From positions 248,001 through 312,000 of the forward strand of contig JAJNNY010000012.1 of NCBI GenBank assembly GCA_022453515.1: a stretch of DNA of 64,000 nucleotides, given 5' to 3'. Every line of letters begins with the position of its first letter. The first letter of the stretch is position 1. The translations under genes were made by a program, and so were the position numbers. This DNA comes from Astrocystis sublimbata. Its lineage: Eukaryota; Ascomycota; Sordariomycetes; Xylariales; Xylariaceae. Below the pieces are notes generated by a model. The model had not been told where the DNA came from. It ran no database searches and was given only the letters and a program-made list of their open reading frames with translations. Positions 46,613-59,800 of this stretch are shown in pieces.

Positions 46613-46826
46613 TGTCAGGTGTCACGGTAGCAAGGGCTTCACCACGACCTAGGGGCTCCCCTGTAGGGTCTGTCTGGGCCACTAGATCTGTGTATATAAG
46701 GACTGGGCGACTCCCACTGTATGGGAGAGCCCAGGAATCAATAGAATTGACACCTGACCCCTACTATTCTGCTTCACTACTAGGCCACTGCTATATTCCT
46801 TCACTCTGGTGCAAAAGCACTTGACA
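46613..46826. mobile_element. solo LTR of a retrotransposon (214 bp)
   Basis: The element begins tgtcaggtgtcacgg and ends gcacttgaca, so it has the TG...CA ends and short inverted TGTCA/TGACA termini of LTRs. It is flanked by a perfect 5-bp target-site duplication, tggaa (46608-46612 and 46827-46831). A TATA box (tatataag, 46693-46700) sits mid-element. An internal inverted copy of the start (tgacacctgac, 46748-46758) is present. No internal domain or second LTR is found nearby, so it is a recombination remnant. The superfamily cannot be assigned. Confidence 0.7.
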
Positions 46827-49817
46827 TGGAAGCTCAAAATAGGATGTATCCTCTTGTCTTCTGGCTTCTCGAAATTAAAAAAAAAACTGTACTGTAGAGG
46901 GCTTGCACTTGTAATACTACCATGCCTATTGCACTGTTATTCCATCGTTTCATTATTATAACAATCTCTTTTCGAATCGACCATATACACCTAATGCCTC
47001 GATTCTTCTCACGTGAATAAAGTATGGGATGGTACGTTATTAGGAGCCCCCTATATAATGGCTTTCTGTGCCTGACATCCTGTAAGCGGCTTACTTACAC
47101 TCATAGCTGCCTCGAGCTCAACACGAAGCAGGGAAACACTGCTATAGACTGCCGATGAAGTCATGTTCTAGTCACATATATGTAAATATCATAAATATTA
47201 TTAAAAGCCATTCCAGCACCATTCGATGAAGCTGGTCATCTGCTGGAGAGCCATCGGTGAAGACCAATCTGGTTGTGGTACCGCACTACTCGACAAGCCT
47301 TTCGCGTTGCTCATACAGGTCCCGCTGATTACAAAGATGTATTTACTATCTGGGTATCTGCTCATTGACTACAATGTCCATGACCACCTGTTGAGACTGT
47401 GTTCGGTCGCAAAATAAATCCTAATGCGATGTGATTTTCAGCATCGTCTAATCGGAGATCAAGCTACAAGATTCGACGTGCGCCATCGATAAGTGAGCAT
47501 TGTAGATTCCAGATAGCAGCAAGATATTTTGAGATGATTTGACACGAGATTGGTTGCCTATTGACGTGATTGTTCTGCCTGTACCCTTTCGAATACAGTA
47601 TTAGTGTATTTTGGTGGCGCATAAACCACAACTTTGGAGCTGACTACTAGCTACCCATTGCATGGCTGAAGCACAAGTACAGAAATTCTTTTTGACAAGA
47701 CTTTTTGCTGTAAACGAGTGATGATGGACTTGGCCGGAAATTTCATGCGTAAGTGAAACTCGATGCACTTCGCTTATGCTGGGTCACCTCCTAAGCTACG
47801 TAGGATCTCATCCTGACCGAGAGCTTGCGGAGCTGAGGTGTTTGGGAGTGCTATACGCGGCTACGCGTACTTGTCCGTGAGTATGGACTAAGGCCGCTAC
47901 ATAACTGCGTGTGTCACTTCACTCGAGCCAAGCCATCTAAGGACTTGGAAAGCTTGAACCTTAATGCCCAGCTTTTAAAGAACGTATCCACAGTCGACGT
48001 CGGAAAGCAAATTTTCACTTCGGTTTCGAAGAGCCAAGGCATGTTATATATGAGCTCCATATCTCTTGTGCCCAGACTGAGCGATTAATGGAATGCCCAT
48101 TGTCAGGACCTGTCGAGCTTCCAAACTCAGTCTCGGGTGCGCAGTGTCTCCATTTGCCCACAGTCGCAAAGATATTGGACTAGACCAGGATCGACTGAAG
48201 AATACCACCCTTCATCTGGACTAAGGCAAGTAAAGTCTGGATTGAGCAAGGCAGAGCTCCAGAGAATATCTCAGACGGGTTTGGTGTGCTTGAACGTACC
48301 CCTTACCGAGGCAAGCTGGCTGTAGCTTGACGTGAGTCCTCGGCAGGATTCGCATAGACAGCCAGTCTTACATGATAATACTTCCAGAAAGCTTCCAATA
48401 GCGCCTAGATCCATTGCCACCTCGCCACTGCAGTATCACACGCATACCACTAGTTCTCATGCAAATGGCAACCCCAAAGCCTAAAGGGTCTGTTTCAGCT
48501 TGTCAGTGGGGGCAACGGCGGGGGAAATATCTACAACCATCACTCTAGGATGCCATAGGATGCCACTCGCGCAGCGCCAAGAAGGCCTCGGAGCTTATAG
48601 ATATCAGTGAGGATATTTGAGGAAATGATTCTCGTCTTATGATCTACACATTTTACAGCTGGCACATTGCGTGGTATATATGGAGCATGGGATTGGTTAC
48701 CGAGGAGAAGAGTCGGAGCCGCCGTCGAGAGCATCTAGGTCCGCTATATTTAAGTCACGATCTAGACGAACAAGATCGGGCCCGGCCGAAAACCACTTTA
48801 GGGGCTTTCACCTGTCATGTATCGGCTATTAACAGGTGACCTACTGAATAAACTAACCGTAGTCATCTCAGTCATGCGAGAAATACATAGTACCAGTCAC
48901 TTTTAAAGTTGGCCCATGAAGTGGCACCGACGGCAATAATTATGGGTATGTCAATACGTGCACGGGGAGAATTGTCGCAATCAATAAATAGCTTGATATA
49001 TGATATCTATGTATGTAAGTTGTGTGACTGTGGCTTGTCGCTGGCCGTAATGCAAACACTGCGGCCTCGGCTTTTCGTTTTGTCCTAGAAGACTGCAGTA
49101 AGGTCTAGGCATAGGAAGCTGCAGATCATCCAAGAAACAAGGCCAATATCAGTGGATAAATAGAAGGGAAAACAGGCGTCTTGAGCTTGAGCAGATTGCC
49201 ATGCGGTCGATTCAATCATGTAGCATCCCGGCCGATCCTGAGCCCCGCTAGAAAACAGTGTGTCTCTCCGTACGTACCATGACACCTGACACTCATTTTG
49301 GAATTGTCACCCCCTCGACCCCCGAGATTCCCACTCTGGGAATATCGAGAAACCCACCTACAGGCCGATTCAGGGTGGTATTCCGAGAAAGCGGATCAGA
49401 GCTGAAAGATGCCAAGCACTGCAGTACGACTGGCTACAACTTAATAGGAGTTTCGTATACATGTTCATCTACAAGGATATAGGCAAGGCCAGCGGGGTCG
49501 ATATCAACCCACCTGCATGAACTAACGCATCGAAGAACATAACAGGAATCCGCTTGTGGAAATATTTCGGTGCCCCCCGATCTCGACACCACCCGTACAG
49601 GCCAAAGAGGATAGGCAACAAAATAAACGGGGAGTCAAATCAGACATCGATGAAAGCTTGGCTAACAAAAGATATCAGCTTCCCAATCAGACGCTGAGAC
49701 GCAGGTGCGTGGCAATGTGTTCCTTTCCTTGACGATCAAAGCAATCTCAGCAAAGGTCGAGTTTGGATTGTTACGGTGACTGACAAGACATGTGGAAGAA
49801 ATAGGAAATGCTATGAG

Positions 49818-50372
49818 CACGTGCTCGTCTTGAACGGTGCAAGCTAAAAATACTTAATCAACACACAAAGAGCCATGGGCCACCAACCTGATTCAATGAA
49901 CAGTATCAGGACAACATGTTGCCCATGCCCAACCCACAGACTACCCGTACAACCAGAAATTAGATCCCAAATTGTTGACCAACGCTCCAAGGGAACGGAC
50001 CTTAGTTGGCGAGTCCTTACATGTAATGATGTAGACTCTAGACTATGACTACCTACTTCACCTACGGTAGCGCGTCAGCAGCTAGCAGAAAAGGTTGCAA
50101 TACATGTGTACACGTGCAGATCAGTCCAGTCAGTGCTACGTCGACAAAGCGCTGAATTATATGTATGTACTATGTAGATAGAGTCGCATTCCGGAAGTGG
50201 TTTTTTTTTCGAAGTCGTCAATTGTCTTGGCATATACTCAAGTATCCACTAGCACTCGAGCCACTAGCAGTCCAGTACATTTGCTTGATAATAGCCTAGC
50301 CTGCCTAGTGCCTGCCTAGTCCCGGAGTCCTGGGGAAAGTTGACCACTAGGACGGGCGAGCGGGACCACGTG
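49818..50372. promoter_or_regulatory. cluster of three CACGTG boxes upstream of PHO89
   Basis: CACGTG lies at 49818-49823 (inside the palindrome gagcacgtgctc), 50111-50116 and 50367-50372, about 1.3-1.8 kb before the PHO89 ATG. CACGTG is the site of Pho4/NUC-1-type bHLH regulators of phosphate genes. Use here is inferred. Confidence 0.4.
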
Positions 50373-50633
50373 GAGGAAGCGGGGCTTCTGATTGGGTGGT
50401 CGGTCTGCACGGGCAAAGAGCCTCACCTTGCTTCATCTACCTCGCCCTCGCTCGCCAAGGCTTCTGCTGAACGCAAGCTGGACGAGCCGAGGCGACCTGG
50501 GGTATCCCCTGTCAGCCCCCCACTCCGGGCCCAGCCCTTCGGGAGGTACCGTAATAGGCACAGCACTACCTACCTTACACCTTGTAGGTGGACTTACAAC
50601 ACTCAGGACCTCAATACCACCACCACCATCCAT

Positions 50634-50658
50634 TTGCAGTTGCAGTTGCAGTTGCAGT
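50634..50658 (+). repeat. hexamer tandem repeat ttgcag x4
   Basis: Four tandem ttgcag units in the PHO89 upstream region, preceded by a short (cca)n run. Confidence 0.75.
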
Positions 50659-51451
50659 AAGCGATGCACGATGCTGCAGTCCCGACTATCCATGCTCCTC
50701 ACCAATCAGGGAACTATTCACGTCGTGTCCTGGTCGTGCGACCATCATCCTATATCCTGACCTCTGCCTGACCTGCATGAAAGCTCCCTACTTTAACTTA
50801 CTTATGCACTTGAGGCTATCCGTAGATACACACCGAAACTTCTCACACCAGTCCGCAGCCACGACGACAAAGACTGTTACGAGTACTCTTTGGCATGGCT
50901 CTCGCAGGATTCGGCTGTCGTTCAAACCTCCGGAATGGTTTGCTTGGGCATGAGAACGTGGGCTTAGCTATTGGCTGGCAGCTCTCGACAAGCAACGGTT
51001 GTCCCGAAGTTTATCTTGGCTGCTCGTTAGTCGCCTCTAGTCAGGGCTGGGCACACGAGCCCACGAGCCCACTCGAGCCCACTCGATTCATCGAGATGGA
51101 CTAAGTAAGTAGATCCCTGCTGCTGCTGCTGCTGTAGCTGGCTGGCCCTTGTGAGTCTTCACTGTTCAGCTTCAGCTTGGCCTGGACTGGAAAGCATGTG
51201 GCGAGAGGCGCATCAGCGAACACGCCCACGTTGTCTTGCATATGGGGGAGCTTGGCGAGACCAGCGTCGCGACTAGGGATCTCCTCGGTGTCGTTGGTGT
51301 CGTTGGTGTTGCGCAGTAGTGTGCTATTGGAGGTCTAGGCTGAACTAAACCGCTTGTCTGGTTCTTCCACCAAGACAAGCACCGCCAATGTGCGCCGTAC
51401 TCTTGGGAGGTTCTAGTTCCCGTCTGGGTACAATGGCAAGGCTTGTTAGTC

Positions 51452-51478
51452 GTGAGCTTGGTGAGCTTGGTGAGCTTG
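51452..51478 (+). repeat. 9-bp tandem repeat gtgagcttg x3
   Basis: Three perfect copies about 165 bp before the PHO89 ATG. Another 9-bp repeat (ggtgtcgtt) lies near 51288-51315 and a (ctg)n run at 51117-51134. Confidence 0.75.
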
Positions 51479-51642
51479 CCTCTCTTGGCCCGATCAAATT
51501 CTGGTTGCTGCGTGTCTTGGCCAACACATATAATAGCTCTTGTCTGTCGGTACCCTGATGCAATTCTCTCCCTTCTCTCCTTGTCTCAGTATCGCCAGTC
51601 GACTCTTAACCCCCTCAAGGTTTCTCCTACACAGCCGACAAG

Positions 51643-53509
51643 ATGTGGCCCGCTCTCCCCCAATACAACTACATCTTCGCCATTGGCACCCTGTTTGCGC
51701 TTCTCGACGCCTTCAACAATGGAGCCAGTGAGTAATCCCTCAATTTTTTCTCTTCAAAGCGCTGGCTTTGTCATGCAGAACTGACGCAGGTGCGTGTGCT
51801 TAGATGATGTCGCCAACTCCTGGGCAACCAGTGTCTCCTCGCGGTCTATCTCGTACCGCCAGGCTATGCTTTTCGGCCTCGTCTTCGAAGTATTAGGTGC
51901 CGTCACTGTCGGCGCTAGAACAGCCGATACCATCAAGAACGGTATCATCCCAGTCACTGCCTTCCGAGGCGATGCCAGCGTCCAGATGCTTGCTTTCACC
52001 TGCGCTTTGGTTGCCGCCTCCTCTTGGGTCATGTGGTGCACCAAGAACTCCACTCACGTCTCATCTACCTATTCGCTTATCTCTGCTGTCGCCGGCGTGG
52101 GTGTTGCTGTCGTCGGTGCCTCTGAGGTCAAGTGGGGTTGGAATGGTGGAAAGGGTCTCGGTGCCATCTTTGCTGGCTTGGGCCTCGCTCCTCTCATCTC
52201 CGCTGGTTTTGCCGGAATCATCTTCATGCTCATCAAGCTCACTGTGCACGTCCGCAGAAAGCCGGTGCCATGGGCTGTCTGGACCTCCCCCTTCTTTTTC
52301 TTCATTGTCGGAACTATCCTGACCCTCTCTATCGTCTACAAGGGATCGCCTAGTCTGCACCTCACCAAGAAGCCCGCGTACTGGCTTGCCGGTGTGATCG
52401 TGGGCAGTGGTGCTGCACTTGGTCTTCTTTCTGCCATTTTCTTCCTTCCTTATGTCCACACCGTTGTCATCAAGAAGGACCAGACTATCCAATGGTGGGA
52501 GTTCATCAAGGGCCCTCTGCTATTCAAGCGTCCTTACTGCGAGGGAGCTGAGGCGGCCAAGGTTCGCAACTACGCAGTTGTGCAAGAAGACCAGGACGAC
52601 GAATCGACCCGGTCCCCCGAGTCTTTGAAGGAGACCGACAGCGGCTCAAACGCCGATGAGAAACACATGGTTGTCTCCGAGGTTAGGGAGAAGAACTACA
52701 AAGAGCTGCTGGCGGAAGGTGATGCTAAGCACAGAGCTGCCCTATGCAAGAGACGGGGGCCTATTGGTTGGGCCATGCGCACCCTCCGCGACAACCCCAT
52801 GGGTGACGGTGAACTCTACGAGATCAAGAACATCAAGGCCCTATTCAAGCGTTTCCCCGCCCAGGTCGTTACCGCTCTTCTCTACGGTTTCTACTACGAC
52901 ATCCACAGTGCTCAGCATGGTGTGCACGGTACTCCAGACGGCAAGCGCATGGAGCAAGTCTACGCTCATGCCACCAAGTACCCCAACGAAACCGAGCACC
53001 TCTACTCCTTCGTGCAAGTTCTTACCGCCTGCACTGCTTCTTTCGCCCACGGTGCCAACGATATTGGTAACTCGGTCGGTCCCTGGGCTGTCATCTTCTC
53101 TGCATGGTCCACCGGCGATGCGCTCGCGGCCAAGGCCACTGTTCCCCCATGGCAGCTTGGTGTATTGTCTCTGACCATCTCCTTCGGTCTCATCACCTAC
53201 GGCTACAACATCATGAAAGTTATGGGGAACAAGATCACTTACCACAGCCCTAGTAGAGGTACCTCGATGGAGCTGGGTGCCGCCATCACCGTTCTCCTCT
53301 TCTCGCAGTTCTCGCTTCCTGTCTCTACGTCGATGTGCATCACTGGCGCGACAGTCGGTGTCGGTCTGTGCAACGGTACCGTCAAGGCCGTCAACTGGAA
53401 CCGAATCAGCCTCTTGTTGATCGCCTGGATTCTCACAATCCCTATTGCCGGAACACTCGGTGGTGTGCTGATGGGATTATTCATCAACGCCCCACATTTC
53501 TCCTCTTAA
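51643..53509 (+). CDS. PHO89: PHO89-type Na+/phosphate symporter
   Basis: Exons 51643-51727 and 51804-53509 (596 aa). Both PHO4-family signatures are present: GANDVANSW near the N-terminus (split by the intron, so the N-terminal exon is secure) and FAHGANDIGNSVGPWA in the second half. About ten to twelve membrane spans flank a large hydrophilic loop (residues about 300-400, rich in charged residues and KRRGPIGWAMRTL). The protein imports inorganic phosphate with Na+ at the plasma membrane, mainly at alkaline pH in yeast, and is normally induced by phosphate starvation. CACGTG boxes upstream agree with that. A TATA-like catataat lies about 110 nt before the ATG. Confidence 0.96.
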
Positions 53510-54286
53510 GAAAAGTTATTGGTGATTTCACTGGCAAATCTAGATTCACTTCATTGCCACATTGTGCTGTGGTTGCAAGAACTGCGACAACATTCTATGC
53601 GGGGGTGGAAGGTGTGCTCGGTGGCATGGATAAACCCAACAAATACATGGGTCGGTGTTTGTACCTAATCGTTCGTTTTGGTTTTTATAAGATATCCCAT
53701 ACAAAATAATAGACTTGACTAATCATACCAATCATACATCTTCACTTGAACAACTGTGTGCAAGGCAAGGGTAAGCGTCTCGCGCCAGACGTCTTGATGA
53801 GGGTTAAAACATTATATATCTTCACTTGGCTTCGATTAAACCTTTTGACAAGAAGAAGATCTTCTTTCTTACCCCCTCGTATCATGGAAAACAGATAACG
53901 ATAGTTTCTATATGCATTATCTAATCTTCTTAGTTATGCCGGTTTCTACACTCTAGTATCGCGTCACCTTTGTACTTATTCCTAGAGATAAAAAGTAATT
54001 GTTATGTTTTTATATTAAGCACTTAAAGATAAAGGCTATATAATGGTTTGATCGTTATTACAATGTGTAGCATAAGATGGTTGCCCTTTCCTTGTACACG
54101 GTTATCTATACACATTAGAATCAGTAATATATACATAGTTGATGCTAGTTTTATATTTAAAACAGTAATATGTATACTACTTATTACCTACGGAGTACCT
54201 AGGCACGAATTATATACTGTAGAGCTTGTATAAAAGCAGTCTTTGGGTTTTACACGAGTTATGACGAGATTGATCAAATGTTATAA
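53510..54286. other. convergent intergenic region, AT-rich
   Basis: 3' flanks of PHO89 (+) and the F-box gene (-). Very AT-rich at 53800-54200. The decamer tacggagtac occurs at 54189-54198. No gene is supported. Confidence 0.45.
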
Positions 54287-55812
54287 CTACATACCCTTCG
54301 GCCAAAACCAAAAGTACCCAAGCAAATGCGACTCGGGGTTATAGCTCCAATATCCCACAACCCCAAAGGGTGTCATAAAGCCGTGGCAGGTTGTTCTCCC
54401 CGTAGAAGAAAAGATCAGATCCATCTTGACCCGACTGTCGTAAGTATTGACGCGGCCTTCCAAAGAGAAGGGCGCCGTTCCCTCGTGCCCACGTCCTCGG
54501 AGGACATTCCTGTCCTCGCCCCGGTCCTCGACCTGCAGCTGGATTTGAACCAAGCCGCCAAAGGATAAATGATAGGGATTGACGGTGCGGTAGCCGCACC
54601 ACTCACTGGAAGCGAGTGTCAAGTCATCTGCTAGCATTCTGGAGGCGCGCTGCAGCCAAACCCCCCATGACGAACGCTCGGCAAAGGGAACAGGTAAGAA
54701 CGTCGCGGCCCGGCGCAACGTCTGTGCCAAGCCGTGCGAGATGCTCGGCGGACGTCTTTGGCCCACTGGAGTCAGTTATTGCCCCTTATAGTAATGACAT
54801 TGCTCTGAAATGGGGATTTGCGGATGTCTCGGAAACATATATATACCTGTTAGGGTACTTTATGCCTCCGAGACTTGCTAGAAGAGGGGAATAGATGACC
54901 CTAGGGAGCACATACGGACTTCCTTCGGGTAGGCTTCTCAGCATCAGGCCGAGGAGGAAGTAGAGAAATACACGGTCTTCAAGTTCCGGGACCGGGCCGC
55001 TGCTGTGTTCAAGTTCACCAAGAACCCAGTCTCGGAAAGACTGGAGTTCATGGATGGCCGGGGGCCATGTTTCGTCCTCCTCGCGCAGTCGCTGCGAGGT
55101 GCCCAACGTCTCTGTGCTCTCACATGCGAAACAGAACGCCAGCTTCAGGAGCAGCTCCCGGGGGTAGACCGGACGCATTCCTGGTCCCACACGGGTCCAG
55201 GAGGGCCTTGTAGCGGCCATGGTAGCGATACGAGACGCGCAGGCGCCGCTGTCTGAGGTTGCCATCATTATCAGTCAGCCTTCAGCTGGTGCTTGTTATG
55301 ACGGCATGGCGTGGCGTCCACTGAAGGCATAATTATCGTGAAGATACGAGCCTGGCCGGACACCGTAAGGAAGCCCGGGCTGGCGAGAAATATCCCGAGT
55401 TAAACTTACAGCCTAGAGCCAGAAGCTGTGGCAAGAAGTCCATCACTTTCTCCAGCAATATTTTGAACTCGTACTGGCTCGCGGTCAGGCATGTTATGCG
55501 ACCGGCTCGAGGTAGTTTGTCAAGCTTGCTGCTTAGCGCCACGGCATATCTGGCGAGTATTCGGATGCCATCGCTGTCTGCTCGTGCGGTTATTGCTACC
55601 CCCTGCGCTTTGGTTATCGCGGTGCGATAGATCACATCTCTGTATACCACTGTGTCATGGCAAGCCAACCGTATTGAGCGACAGGTAGCCGTGAATGCCA
55701 GCAGTGACTGTCCGTTGCACCAGGTAGCAATCATGCGAAGCAATTCTGTTGAAAGGGGGCCGAGTGTTCCCCGAATACTTGCTGGCATTATATTTGTTGC
55801 ATTCGTAGCCAT
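54287..55812 (-). CDS. F-box domain protein of unknown target
   Basis: Exons 55812-55410, 55252-54847 and 54755-54287 (425 aa, phases fit). Residues 17-60 form an F-box: LGPLSTELLRMIATWC, then NGQSLLAFTATCRSIR. F-boxes bind Skp1 in SCF ubiquitin ligases. The rest shows no known repeat (no LRR or WD40). Its C-terminal part, with SFGGLVQIQLQVED and MTPFGVVGYWSYN, looks like a compact globular domain that I do not recognise. Many fungi carry expanded orphan F-box genes of this kind. The substrate is unknown. The acceptor of the last intron (gccaaag) was chosen for phase. Confidence 0.72.
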
Positions 55813-56844
55813 TCACAGCTTGACCGAGGTTATACTCATGATACTACCTAGTAGTAGTAGGTTAAGCTAAGTATGGACGGTAGGTAGTCAGTCATACCGT
55901 CCGTGGCTCTGCATATCAAGCTAACCTTGATAGGTTCCTCATCCCCCATCCCAGCATGCAGTGTGAAGAATAAAAAGAAAACATTCACACTACCCTCTAG
56001 AAAATCCACATTCTGCTCAATCCCGTGATTAGTATTGTATAACTTGTAAATTGGCTTTTGGGTTGGGTTTACATACACGTCATATAGTCATGTATTACAT
56101 AGGTGATCGATCCTGCAGCTGAAACCACGAATCTCTCACATATCTCTAATTGCTAGGTAGAGCTCATAAAAGTACCATGCACGTCTTCAACATCACAGGA
56201 CACCAAACGCATAAAGCTTACAAGAACAAGAACAAGTAGCTAGCAAGCAACAGTAATGATGCTTGAGTATGGTATTGACACAGAGATAAATACAATGAAA
56301 CAAGAGAATATACATTATCATTCTTGATCCTTCTCCGCTTTATCTTCCTTCTCTTCTCTTCTCTTCTCCACATACACTGCCCCAACACAATCTGCTAACC
56401 TAGGCTTTCCCCCCATCCATCTCGCTCATTGCTGTCTGTACTTGTCTCTCCCTTTCCAAAAGGTGTGTGGTGGATAAGTGCGACTGTGTCTGGCTTACAC
56501 ACACCATCGAACGATCCATCGGTCCGTCCAGTCCATCCAAACAATAGGAAACAAAACGAAGCTTTGCCTCACGGGATATATGCACCAAAGGTAAGGATTC
56601 CCCTCAAACAAAACGCTCACGCATAACAAAGTTTGAAACAAGATGGCAGGCAGTGCTTGCCCCCCCGGATGTTCATGGTTCCCTGTAAGTCCCCCAGCGT
56701 ACTCTCATTGCTTGCTGCCCAACTTTCGCGTCAAGAAAGGAACAGATAAAAAGGAGATTAGTTATGGTTATTAGCAAGGTGATTTGCTGCCTAGATGATC
56801 CTTCATTAGTACTCGATCCCTCACAGACGTCATGTCGGAAGACT
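55813..56844. other. intergenic region: F-box promoter and EDE1 3' flank
   Basis: No gene is supported. The 56300-56420 stretch is CT-rich and may be EDE1 3'-UTR. Confidence 0.45.
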
Positions 56845-59800
56845 TCATCCTACCCTCTCAAGGTTGTAATCATATTTCTCCAACGCGCTTACTGCATCGG
56901 CCCTGGTATATCCCATCCCTGTCAGATTCTTCACCATCGGATCGTCGTGCTTGCCTTCATCTGTTAATGCTCGCCCGGTAAACCCAGGGCGTTCAGGGCT
57001 CAAGTTCTGCACAGGGCTCCGACCATCTTCAGCAGCCTTCTCAGCTGTAGAGTCCTTGGCCGGTGGTAGATCGGTGAAGAGGGCGTCCCATTCATCGTTG
57101 TTCGGTGGAGTGGGGTTCTTCGCAGATCCAGCTGCGGTGGAAGTGTTCGCTACAGGGGTGGCACCGGTTGTACCGGCTGAGGTCGAGGAAACGTTGCCAA
57201 AGTCATAGCTACTTTCAGTGCCAAAGGCATTGGAAGTAGTCGACTCGGCTTTGGGCTGGCTCTGTGGCGGACTGCTGTCGAAAACGGGGTTAAAATCATC
57301 CATGTTCGATCTTGACACGTTGGCAAATTCATCATCGGCTGAACCTTCTTTCGCATCCTCGAGACCCTCGAAATCGTCATCTAATTCATCAAATGCGGTC
57401 TTGGGTGCTACAGGTGCTGTATTGGTTGTTGTGGATGATGCAGGAGCAAATGGACTGCCTGATTTCGTGGGTGATGGCAGTGATGGCGAGACTTTGGGTG
57501 GCTCAGGAAATGCTGACAAGCCACTGAGGCTAAATGCAATTAGTTTCTGCTTTAAGTGAATGATATCAACTGTCGGCGATGTGTAACTTACTTTGAAGGC
57601 TGAGGGGCATGGCTTTTCGCACTTGTGTTCTCAGTGGCCAGAGCCCCCGTTGGTTGCACGGCAGATTTTGTAGCACTTGGAGAAGATGGCGCATTAGTAT
57701 CATCGCCTTCTCCAGCCGCCTTGCGAGGTGGCGAAGCGGGAGCAAAGTCGTCATCGAAACGATTGCCCTCACTGGCCGAATCAGACTCATCATCTCGTTC
57801 GAGCTCAGAGATAGGGGGAAATTCTGTGTTGAAGGTCGAGTATGCATTTGAAGAATCCTTCGACTTCTCGGCCGATTTCGAGGAATTTGGGAGATTTGCA
57901 AAGGCTGAATCAAAATCTACCTTGGCATTACCCGGGTCTTTCATTCCGGCGAATGGATCACTGTCATGACGAGCATGGAACGTCGCGTTTAGAGCATTTG
58001 GGGTCGGCGTCTCATCAGATAAAGCAGTAGGAGCTGAGCCGTTGTTCAAGCCTGCTTCTTTAGAATCATTGTGTGTAGATGCCAAACTCTGATTAGCGTC
58101 TGAAGCTGAAGCCGCACTTTGACCAGTGGCGGTAGCCTCCAATGCAGTTGGGAACGCAGACGATGCCTGTCGTGATAGCGATGCTGATTCCGAAGCCTCA
58201 CTGAAAGGCATGAAAGGTGAGCTTGGCTGGCGAGACTCTGAAGTGGGGGTAGGCTCTGCATTGAGTGTCCCCTGACGACTCGCAGTTGGAGATGAGCCTA
58301 CAGGTGTACCAAATGATGCGATACTAGCTGACGAATTTCCTGTATTCTGCTTCTTGAAACTTGTGGTCGGCGGTGGTGGAGTGTTGGAGCCTGCGGCAGG
58401 AGCGAAACCGCCGAAAATGTCATCAAACGACTTATCATTGTAGGGTTTGGCAGGAGGGGAAGAGAATGCACCCATGATATCTGAGCTTCCTGTCCGTCTG
58501 AAGAAAGGGTTATTGACACTTGCAGTCGATGGTGCTGGACTCGCTACCTGAGCCGGAGCTGCTGTCGGCGAACTAGCGCTCGCCTGATGAGACAGCTCTT
58601 CATTGCTCTTAGTGAGATCGTCGAATTCAGTCTGTAGTTTCTCACGTTCGCCCTCAACAGTTGTCAATTGCTTCTTATTAATGGCCACGAGACCTTTTTG
58701 TTGTCGCGCATCGGACTTCAGCTTCTCGATTTGGGGTTTCAGTTGAGCAACTTCCGAGTTGACAGTGCTGATGCGTTGTTTCAATGCAGCGTTTTCCTGC
58801 TGATCTGCCTGCAGCGCTTGCGAAAGCTGTTGGTGTTGTCCGACCAAGTCTTGATAGTTTCCATCAATCGACACCATCTCGGTTGTGAGTTTTCTCGTTT
58901 CCTCGCGGATAGTCTTTAGCTGATCCTCGAGGACTCGCACGTCATTAGCCTCCTTCTCATAGAGAGTGCGTAGCTGGGAGAGCCGCTGCTCGAAGTTCTT
59001 CTTCTGTTCACTTGCTTGGTTGATCTCCACTTGTGTAGTACTCCGTTGCCCCTGGACCTGTTGCATCTGCTTTGACAACGAACCGACCTGATTCGATAAG
59101 TTGGCCAGTTCGGCAGTCTCATTTGTGAGCTTCTTGCTGATTTCTGGGTCGTTGTCGCCAAGCAGATCCTCCATGTTAGAGGGCTGGAGTCCTCTAGCAG
59201 CTTGAGATGAGGTACCGGATCCTCCTGTGTCCTGCGCGGTTAAGGTTCTCCCAAACGAAGAAGACGGAATGAATGGCTTGAATGTATTGCCGGTCGGAGA
59301 GGCCTGGACAGGTGAGGTTGGCTTCACACCAGCAAAGGCATCCCCACCACCGATCTTGGTCGCTGCGCCTGTGCCTTGAGGCGACAGTGAGACTGAGGCG
59401 GGGCCAGGAGTAGGTGAAGAATCAAGTCCGAATAGATCTTCCAGAGCAGACTTGGGTTGAGGAGGGGCCTGAATCGGCGGAGGCGCAGGAGCAGCAAAAG
59501 GTGACGATTCCGTGCGAGTGCGGAACGAGGGGGGAATGAGATTTGGAGGTAGAGATGTTGGCAGAGGGCCCCCTTTAGTCCGCTGTTGGCGGATGAGATA
59601 CATAGCGACTGCAAAGCTATCCTTGTTCAAGCGACCCTCTGAATTGATATCTGCTAGGTCCCAGACTTGAGCCAAAGCATCCTCGGACAGTTTAGATTGA
59701 CTTAGAAATGGGACGGCCTCCTCTCCGGTAATGAAACCTTTGTTTGTCTTGTCTAAGTCGGCGTAGAACTGATCATATTTGGCCTTGTCTGCCGGCGCGA

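Larger units (their letters stand above)
45122..51642. other. 6.5-kb gene-poor region (eS8 promoter, solo LTR, PHO89 promoter)
   Basis: No ORF with a recognisable domain on either strand. It holds a solo LTR (46613-46826), three CACGTG boxes at 49818-50372, and several short tandem repeats between 50634 and 51478. AT-rich around 46000-47500. Confidence 0.5.
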
